Source: Leptobrachium leishanense
Lineage: Eukaryota > Chordata > Amphibia > Anura > Megophryidae
NCBI GenBank assembly: GCA_009667805.1
Contig: CM019069.1
Span: 58,955,422-59,019,421, forward strand
DNA length: 64,000 nt
Direction of reading: 5' to 3'
Part shown: positions 57,151 to 64,000 of the stretch, piece by piece
How the letters are laid out: each line of letters starts with the position of its first letter
Position numbering within the stretch: position 1 is the first letter of the stretch
Position numbers and translations under genes: made by a program
Notes under the pieces: model-generated
Database searches by the model: none
Told to the model about the DNA's origin: nothing
The model's input: only the letters and a program-made list of their open reading frames with translations

Positions 57151-58865
57151 TTTTACTTCAGCGGACTTGGGGATTAGACGCTGTTTCTGGGTGTATGACT
57201 GCTGCATCCTCTTTCCGGACAGTATTTATCATATCAGACTTCTTCCATCATCTATTTATTGTACTTATGTTTACTCTCTCTGTGTTTGGAGTATAAGACT
57301 GTTTGCTGCTAATTTTGCACTCTTGTACTCTTGCACTTCGTTTGGACTATTTACCACCTTTCGGATATATAGAGTTATACTTATATATTTATACAATTTT
57401 GGGATACTTAGTGGTATTTCCACTATGTGTTTCTATGTTTAGGACCTTTTTACATTGTTTCTGCTTCAGTTCATATGCTGCCTAACACTGTATTTAGCAC
57501 TTTAACTGTAATACTTGTATATATTTATACACATTGACAATTCCAATAGCGATATTCTAGCAATTCTTTAACTTTTAACTTTTGTACCTACAACACTTTA
57601 TATGCAATCTGCATTTTAATTGAACGGTATTAGTTCCTTATTAATTAGACTCTAGAATTAAATTTGAGTCCTTCACCGTTTAGGCACATATCACTTTAAT
57701 AAGATAATAATAGACTGTGGTTCCTCTAACTAGTTAACATAGTTTCCCTATTTGATAAGTATTGTGCACTTCTATTTACCCACTTAATTTTGTTAATTGC
57801 ATATACACACTTATTTTTGTGTCCTGCTGTTCCTTATCTGGTTTATAGAGCCATCTAGTGGCGCCACACTGACATTACACTCCTAGGTATACAGTTAAGG
57901 AGTATCGAAAGTGCCTTATTACTTTTGTGGTGGCAGTGACTCTTTGCATGAGTGTGTACAGTTAAGGGGGTTAGGTTGGCATAACTTAGGGCACTGAGTG
58001 GGGGGTAGAGTTAGTACGTCCAGAGGTTTAGAGCTTTTAACCCCGTGTACACCCTCCCTCCGCACGTGACAACTGGACAGATACTGGGTGGTCGTCACAG
58101 CTGCCTGATTGGTACATTTTATATATATATATTTATATCAAAACCTCCTGCACTCTTATGGGTTCCAAAAGCAATTACCTAGTGCTTCAATCAGTGACAG
58201 TGGCAATATAATGTTCAAGTGGATGGACCAGCATTCCATCGTCTTCTTAATCAATTTTTTTGTTTATGGAATAATTGTCAATGTTCACGATTCAGTTATT
58301 GGTATAACGTTCTTCAGAACAATATATGTAAATACATATATATATTTTTTTTTCATAATCTAGTGAAGTGTGATAAGAATCATTTTGCGTCCGTTTTTCT
58401 AATCTCTCAACCTGCTTTGTATAAATATATTTATAGATATAGATATACAAAGAATTCTAAGAGGTTAGAAAAACTGACTAAGCCTGTCATTATAATCACA
58501 CCTCACTTGCTGTTTGAAATACCTGGTGAATACATTGCACCATAAGTGGTTACCCTATGCTTGTAGATGCTTTGAAAGACCCTGCTGGAAATGTTGAAAC
58601 CATATTGGTATGTTAAAACATCTCTGCATCTGATGTGAAAATGTGAAAAACATGTTTTTGTGGTTAATGTGCTATCAACCAAAATCAAGAACTCAGTCAT
58701 CGATTTAACAACCGTCATCTTGCTTGCTAGAATAATATTAACATTATATTATATTATTGTGTTATATTATTTCGTTATATAGTATAGATTTGTCTAGTGT
58801 CATTGTGCAACTTTAGCATAAGATTGGGAAAGGGTTTAATTTTTTCAGCAATTTTGTAAACGTGT
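57151..58865. other. AT-rich, unassigned
   Basis: The start of this stretch follows directly from the inverted repeat and could be retroelement sequence. It is rich in TATTTATAC-type words and has no recognisable protein. TA runs lie near 58121. Confidence 0.35.
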
Positions 58866-59030
58866 AGAACACTCAGCAAAAAAAGAAATGTCCCTCCTTC
58901 AGAAGAATGTATTTTAAAGATAAATTTGTAACATCTAAATAAACTGTGAAAAATCTTCCTCATGCACCTGTGGAGCGGAAAACAGTAACATTGTACAGAT
59001 GACAGTCAGTTAAGGTCATAATTGAAATAC

Positions 59031-59243
59031 CAGCTGGGTGGAGTAGAGGTAACATCACTGCTCTGCATGGAGAGAGCCTGTGGAGTCATGGGTTCGATCC
59101 CAGCGAGCAACCTCTCCAGTAAGTGTCCTTGGCAAGACACCTAACGGTACATACTCGCCACCCAGGACATACTTGAAAACGAGAGAAATCTCAATGTATC
59201 CTTCCTGGAAAAATCCTTTCTCAAAAAAAATAAAATAAATAAC
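59031..59243 (+). mobile_element. tRNA-derived SINE with L2-type tail
   Basis: Head CAGCTGGGTGGAGTAGAGGT, perfect B box GGTTCGATCCC, CTCTCCAGTAAGTGTCCTTG and the L2-type tail, ending in an AAAATAAATAA run. It interrupts the leader of the Tc1-like relic. Confidence 0.88.
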
Positions 59244-59269
59244 TTTGGAGACTGTCTCATAAAAACATC

Positions 59270-59520
59270 AAAAGGAAGGTGCCTACACACCTGCGTGAAT
59301 TTGCCATAGGCATGCTGAAGAGCGACATGAGGACTGCAATATTGGCCAGAGCAATAGACTGCAATGTTCATACCATACGACGCCTAAGATGGCACAACCA
59401 AGAGATGAGAAGGACAGCCAGTCGTGTTTGCAATTACAAAACACATGTGCAGAATCGGTACATCTGATTCTCACACATATGGTGAGATACACCAGGAACG
59501 CACAGTACCTCCAACTTGTT
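59270..59520 (+). pseudogene. Tc1-like transposase, N-terminal fragment
   Basis: A transposase of this type binds the terminal repeats through paired helix-turn-helix domains and cuts at TA. A 62-codon frame (59279-59467) reads MPTHLREFAIGMLKSDMRTA, then ARAIDCNVHTIRRLRWHN and HVQNRYI, the first DNA-binding domain. Stops and deletions follow, though TPGTHSTS-like remains at about 59490-59515 show that the frame once continued. The DDE catalytic domain is absent. Full-length proteins are about 340 residues, so under a fifth is left. Confidence 0.8.
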
Positions 59521-59530
59521 CAGTTTATGT

Positions 59531-59884
59531 CTTAGTGAATTTTTTTATGTTCATACAAATATTAATATATCTAGTTTTAGGCAGATTTTCCTTTTTTTCT
59601 TTTTGTTTGGTTGTGTTGATTGATTTTTCATGTATTTGTGTGTATTTAATAAAATATTATTTTAATGGATACACAGGGGGTAGGTGTTTAGTGAGGAGGA
59701 TATACCCTGTGTGTGTTTATAGATTATAATTATTTGGGTTTAGTCCCAAAGGGTATGTAGAGTGGTCTCCTATTTATATTGCACAGTGCCCCAGGGGCGA
59801 TTGTGTTGTATTGCATTAACTCCATTTATTTAAGACAAAACTGGGCTGACAAAGCAGGAAATGTTTCCCCCCTTCAAGGTCTCT
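59531..59884. other. Unassigned, upstream of a hammerhead-like relic
   Basis: Contains GGATACACAGGGGGTAGGTG and GGGTATGTAGAGTGGTCTCC. This may be retroelement leader sequence, but nothing is diagnostic. Confidence 0.3.
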
Positions 59885-59960
59885 GGCTTGAAAAGGATCC
59901 CTGCTTTGGACCGAAACGTTGCCTCTTCTATCTCATGTTGGGTTAAATAAATGGAATAAC
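59885..59960 (+). ncRNA. Hammerhead-ribozyme-like relic, Penelope-type tail
   Basis: Stem I GGC (59885-59887) with GCC (59921-59923); core TTGAAAA (59888-59894); stem II GG-TCC with GGACC (bulged A); GAA; minimal stem III A-CG-T; then T before the cleavage site. Core positions 3 and 8 are U and A instead of C and G, a pair-preserving double change. The tail TTAAATAAATGGAATAACTG follows. Probably inactive. Confidence 0.5.
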
Positions 59961-60526
59961 TGAAGACCACAGGAGAGCTGAGTCGTTACTTTTCCCCCTA
60001 AAGTGGTTCTGAATCTGAGAAGGAATGGAAAAGTCACAATCCTTGGACAGAATGACGTGTTCTTGTGACAGTTTGCAAATATATACAAAGGTAAACGTCC
60101 TAAATACAGCAAATGCCAGAAGGAGCAATAATTTAATTATATATATAGATTATTTTTTTTAAAAATACATTGATACTCGTCAAAGAATAAACTATGCAAG
60201 TCTCCACTGGAGCGGCAGGTGTATTTGTTGGATTAACAAGGTTAAAATATATATTGTCAGATCCTAGGGTATAGACAGCCCTATAATCATGGTACAGGTT
60301 TGATCAGTAAACATGAATTAGTGGAACCTAAGACTGGTTATGCCAGGGCTTGAAAGGGCCATTTGACCACATAGACCCTTAAATGCATAGGCTAATTATT
60401 GACTATTTAATCTATGTTATCAATTTAAGATGAAATTTACAATAATAAAGACATAAGCTATGTTCAGTGCTCTCATAGCTGTGAGGAACAGACAGGAAAT
60501 GAGAATTAGAAGAAGCCTCTCATTCT
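59961..60526. other. No recognisable feature
   Basis: AT-rich, nothing supported. Confidence 0.5.
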
Positions 60527-60847
60527 GGTCTATTCAGTGGTGTATTTAGGTTTTGTGCTGCCCTAGGCCTGACTAAACTCATGCACCCGATAATTTAAAT
60601 TTGACACACCCCTTCCTGTCAAGGGCACACCTCTTCCTGGTTAATCCCCACCCTTCCTCTTTAAGTTTCCTTTTCCTCTCTCTTTATATTAAAAGTGGAT
60701 ACCAAGTGCCTACTTGTATATTTTGTATACCATTTCAAATGTACCTATTGTGAAAAAATAAAATTATGAAATGTTTAAATTCAAGCATTTTTACAAAGAA
60801 CAGCCACGCATGTCAAGTATACTGGATCACAGCCGCTCTAATTGGTT

Positions 60848-61205
60848 GAACAATAAAATCCACAGAAACCTGCACTGCATATGAGTGTATCACAGAGCTG
60901 CACAGCAATAAAACCCACAGAAATGGGCACTGTGTATGAGCATATCAGAACTGCACAGCAATAAAACTCACAGTAATGTGAAGTGTGTATGAGCGTATCC
61001 CAGAGCTCCAGGGCAATAAAACTCACAGTAATATGCAGTCTGTATCACAGAATCCACAGCAATAAAACTCCCAGCAATGCAATGTGCAGTGTGTATGAGT
61101 GTATCAGAATCCACAGCAATAAAACTCCCAGCAATGCAATGTGCGGTGTGTATGAGTGCATCAGAATCCACTGCAATAAGATTCCCAGCAAACCGAGTGA
61201 ATATG
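60848..61205. repeat. Tandem repeat, unit about 45-60 bp
   Basis: About seven units with AGCAATAAAACTCACAG and TGTGTATGAGTGTATCAGA. One diverged unit of the same sequence lies far away at 10203-10275 (AAGAATAAAATTCACAGTAA). Confidence 0.85.
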
Positions 61206-61433
61206 AGCACACAGCAATTATTTATTCTATATTTACCGGCCTCTGTCTGCGGTAGGGCTGTGTGCAGAGTCAGCAGGGACTGTGTACGGACTCAGGATCG
61301 CGGCTGTGTCTGTGCGTGGAGCCATCTTGTCAGCAGTGGGGTGCCACTGCCAGAGGGTGCACCGTGGCTTTGATTCCCTTCCGGTGGGTGTTCAGTCCAG
61401 AATAGAGTGAGAGTCCATGTTAATGAAAGGGCG

Positions 61434-61543
61434 GGCAGCTGCGTGCGTGTCATGTGGTTCAGCCAGTCAGGTGGTACAGAAAAAAATAAGTAAACTCAGT
61501 ACCACCTGACTGGCCGGACCGCGTGACCTGCACGCATGCAGCC
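61434..61543. repeat. Inverted repeat
   Basis: GTTCAGCCAGTCAGGTGGTAC faces GTACCACCTGACTGG across a short A-rich loop. The outer parts GCAGCTGCGTGCGTG and CACGCATGCAGC also match imperfectly. Confidence 0.8.
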
Positions 61544-61956
61544 TCACCAGGAGCCAGGCAGCTCAATGACAAATTTCTATCACTGCAGTGCTGGTTAAGG
61601 AAAGGTCCACTTTAAACAGCAGTAAGCAGACAGGGCTTCATATTCTGCTGATACCCCCCCTTTACCTGCCATTTACTGTCATCTTCTCTCTCTGCACACA
61701 AATCACATCCCCCTCCCCTCTCCTAGAGCTGCTGCTGGGCAGGGGACGAACTATGGAGGGAGGAGAGGGGGATTTTTATTCTGTTCTAATTTAATTCCGT
61801 ATGCAAACGCCCTGCTCCGCTGCTCGTTGTTTGAGAACATAGCTCAAAGCTGACACACAGTGACAGTGGCACCTCCTAGTACCCCCTAATGACACTCAAA
61901 TAATCACTGGTACCTGGGGCGGCCCACCCTCCGCCACTCCCCTAAATACACCACTG

Positions 61957-62561
61957 CTCTGTGATATGCTCACACACAAGTTTGGTGAACTGCCAGCAAG
62001 TACGGTGCTGTTTGAAGGCATTGCAAATCCCCATAGAGAAGTAATGGTTAATCTATTCAGAGAACACCAAACAGCAGAGAAATGGCAGTGAAATGCCCTG
62101 ATGTTCGGTGGTTTCAATCAGCAGGTTTATTCAGGCGAACCCCATAGATTTCAATGTTAAAAATATTCCCATTTTTATGCAATATCTAATAAACCATTTA
62201 TTATTTTAATCTGCAGTAAAAAGTCTTTGATTTTTTTTAGTACCCTTTAGTCATTTTTCAGCAAAATTCCCCCCCCCCTTTATTTTAATAGCGGTTTTTC
62301 TTTTTTCTGTAACAGAACTTTTTATTATCAATCATAGGATCTTATATGTAAATTCCAGACATTTTCGTTCAGTAGTTCTTTTGAAAACAGCAGGCCACGG
62401 GTTTGCGGTGGCAGCATTCAGCGGCCGACACCATGCACTTTGGGGACCATGCGGTGAATGGTGAATTCACTGCAGGGTGGGGAAATTTTATTCCCCGAAG
62501 TGCAGGGAACTACAGAACACCAACATGTTGGCGTCATTTCGGTGCTCTGTGAGTAACCCAT
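61957..62561. mobile_element. Family G element, truncated left end
   Basis: It shares AGAGAAGTAATGGTTAATCT, ATTTCAATGTTAAAAATA and the end GTGCTCTGTGAGTAACCC with the copy at 22067-22903, in the same orientation. Confidence 0.7.
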
Positions 62562-62607
62562 TTAGTGGTGAGGTTTTTTGCTGCCCCCTGGAAAGTGAAA
62601 GCCTAGG

Positions 62608-62700
62608 CCTTGCCTACCCAGGACATACTTGAAAATTAGTGAAATCTCAATGTATCCTTCCTGGCAAAATACTTTGCAAAAGTAATAAAAAAAATAAATT
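62608..62700 (+). mobile_element. L2-type/SINE tail fragment
   Basis: CTACCCAGGACATACTTGAA, then AATCTCAATGTATCCTTCC and an AATAAAAAAAATAAAT end. Only the tail is present, so it could come from the LINE or the SINE. Confidence 0.8.
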
Positions 62701-62815
62701 ATTTTTTATTTTTTTAAAGGGGTGGGGCCACCAGTCCAGGCCGCCGCCCCCTGGAACGTGCCGCCCTAGGCCTAGGCCTTGTTGGCCTAGGCCAAAATAC
62801 CCCACTGGGTCTATT

Positions 62816-63600
62816 GAGGATTACCACATCACAACGAGCCCTACACGTCATGGGGTTTTAGTGGTAAAATCTTAAAACTAAATGTTTTATTATTTGTAAA
62901 TACAAAACTTCACAATTTTAATCTTCGGTGTCCTACAAAATAAGACATATTTAATTTTTTTTATATAAAATAAAAAGCATCTTGTAACTTTCACACACAC
63001 ACAGCAATATAACAATATTTTTTTTCACGTACGAAAAAAGTGTCTGCGTGGATCACAAAGAGGTAGCATGTTGTTCATTTTTTAAAAGTTAGCTGTTGGT
63101 CCTCCTAGAATTGAATTGCTAAATGTGCATTAAGGGGAATTTTCTCTTATGTTTTGAGGTATTTGAGGTTTTTCTTCTTATTAGATCTCGTTCATATCAG
63201 TATATCAGTTTCCAAATGTATCAACTACACAGTGTCTCGCTTCTTTTCTCAACGCATCAGGTTAAATAATGAGCACTTTAAGTCTTTTAAGACTGTAGAG
63301 AAAGTCTGAGTAAAATGTCCTAGAAAACAAAATAAAGCAAAAAAACAGTTGATCTGCACACTTAGTAAAGCAGAGGTGCACTCCTAAAACAAGGCTTCCC
63401 AAAAAAACCTCTATAAATCCTAGAAAACAAAATAAACATTTATTTAAGATAAAACTTATAAACACATAAATATTTGTTTTAATTTTACAATGTATGAAAG
63501 AATGTAGTTAAGATATAAAATGTACATGCATAAACTGAATGTATATCAGCATAGTCAAACTTATATCAAAGTTGCCTAGCGTAGGCAAAAAACTGAGTTA
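62816..63600. other. AT-rich, no recognisable feature
   Basis: A CA run lies near 62992-63002. The direct repeat CCTAGAAAACAAAATAAA at 63319 and 63418 marks a local duplication of about 100 bp. Confidence 0.5.
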
Positions 63601-63945
63601 ACATATTTTTCTAAGAGATGCAGTAAAACGGCTCAGAACTCCACTCCACATCATACTGGGAGAAGAGGAACCGGCGGGGAAAATATCTGCCCAATACGTC
63701 GCAGAATGTCACAGACTGAGAGGAACATGAGAGATCCCGGACTTATAAATCCCCAACACGGACTCGCCCCCATCCCACTTCACATTATCCCTTACCCCTG
63801 ATAATGTCCATGGACTTGCCCATTTCCCCCCCAATATATATACCACTACCCCCCCCCTCCACCCCATATAACTTCCCCATATGCTTTGGCAATGCTAAAA
63901 TGTATTTGGTCCTGCCAATAAAGCTTATTTTGATTTGATTTAATT
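63601..63945 (+). pseudogene. 3' end of a non-LTR retrotransposon
   Basis: A short frame from about 63608 reads LRDAVKRLRTPLHIILGEEE, then ISAQYVAECHRLRGT and a stop, resembling the C-terminal tail of LINE proteins. A 3' UTR follows and ends GCCAATAAAGCTTATTTTGA with a TTGATTTGATT tail. It is strongly 5'-truncated. I do not assign a clade. Confidence 0.5.
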
Positions 63946-64000
63946 ATCGGCACACGCATGTGTTAATTCTGTTTTAAGGCACTACAATACTATTATGTTT

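Larger units (their letters stand above)
58866..59530 (+). mobile_element. Tc1-like transposon relic, split by a SINE
   Basis: The left end contains ACTCAGCAAAAAAAGAAATG, a familiar Tc1-like terminus. Next are ATGCACCTGTGGAGCGG and GTTAAGGTCATAATTGAAA from its 5' region, then a SINE (59031-59243), then the transposase N-terminus. The right part of the element and the right terminus are missing. Confidence 0.85.
60535..62807. mobile_element. Composite hAT-type element, 2.27 kb
   Basis: The left end CAGTGGTGTATTTAGG pairs with the right end (complement CAGTGGGGTATTTTGG). A perfect duplication GGTCTATT lies at 60527-60534 and 62808-62815. Inside are a tandem repeat (60848-61205), an inverted repeat (61434-61543), an extra terminal sequence CCTAAATACACCACTG at 61941-61956, a family G piece, and an L2/SINE tail. 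It is therefore a nest of insertions, not one clean element. No transposase is seen. Confidence 0.8.

Overview
This window looks like a piece of a large, repeat-rich vertebrate genome, most likely an amphibian (probably a frog). The reasons are the repeat types: a full-length L1-type LINE, a CR1 LINE with the 3' end familiar from frog genomes, an L2-type LINE with a tRNA-derived SINE that shares its tail, TTAA-flanked Kolobok/T2-like elements, many hAT and PIF/Harbinger-like short elements, a Tc1-like transposase relic, and hammerhead-like motifs of the Penelope type. No host protein-coding exon, rRNA or functional tRNA gene can be supported, so this is probably an intergenic region or a large intron. 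The species call is inference.

Layout. 1-5.8 kb: dispersed repeats, a 1254-bp hAT-type element (1726-2979) made largely of a 19-bp minisatellite, and a Harbinger-like element (3871-4320). 5.8-11 kb: short DNA elements, a SINE (8629-8832) and a small hAT element with a perfect 8-bp duplication (10878-11013). 11-14.4 kb: quiet, AT-rich, mostly single-copy sequence. 14.8-17.8 kb: a terminal-inverted-repeat element carrying a CR1 LINE. 17.8-22.9 kb: a hammerhead-like relic, a reversed SINE, and a Kolobok-like element carrying a hAT element. 23.0-29.9 kb: the main event, an L2-type LINE fragment split by a nearly intact 5.8-kb L1 with a perfect 16-bp target duplication. 30-42.5 kb: sparse, mostly single-copy sequence with a few DNA elements. 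42.5-50.9 kb: dense short DNA elements, including a three-way nest at 43562-44836. 51-55.8 kb: palindromic elements, a hAT element and a Kolobok-like element carrying a second TTAA-flanked element. 56.2-57.2 kb: a 930-bp near-perfect inverted repeat with a hammerhead-like motif at the inner end of each arm. 58.9-64 kb: a Tc1-like relic interrupted by a SINE, another hammerhead-like relic, a composite 2.3-kb hAT element and a LINE 3' end.

How the parts relate. Nearly everything recognisable is selfish DNA. The window holds a LINE (L2-type) and SINEs with the same 3' tail, so the LINE machinery probably moves the SINE. Most cut-and-paste elements have no transposase and must have been mobilised in trans. 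Nesting gives relative ages: the L2 fragment is older than the L1, the Tc1 relic is older than the SINE inside it, the Kolobok-like copies are older than the elements inside them, and the palindromic element at 43562 is older than both elements inserted in it.
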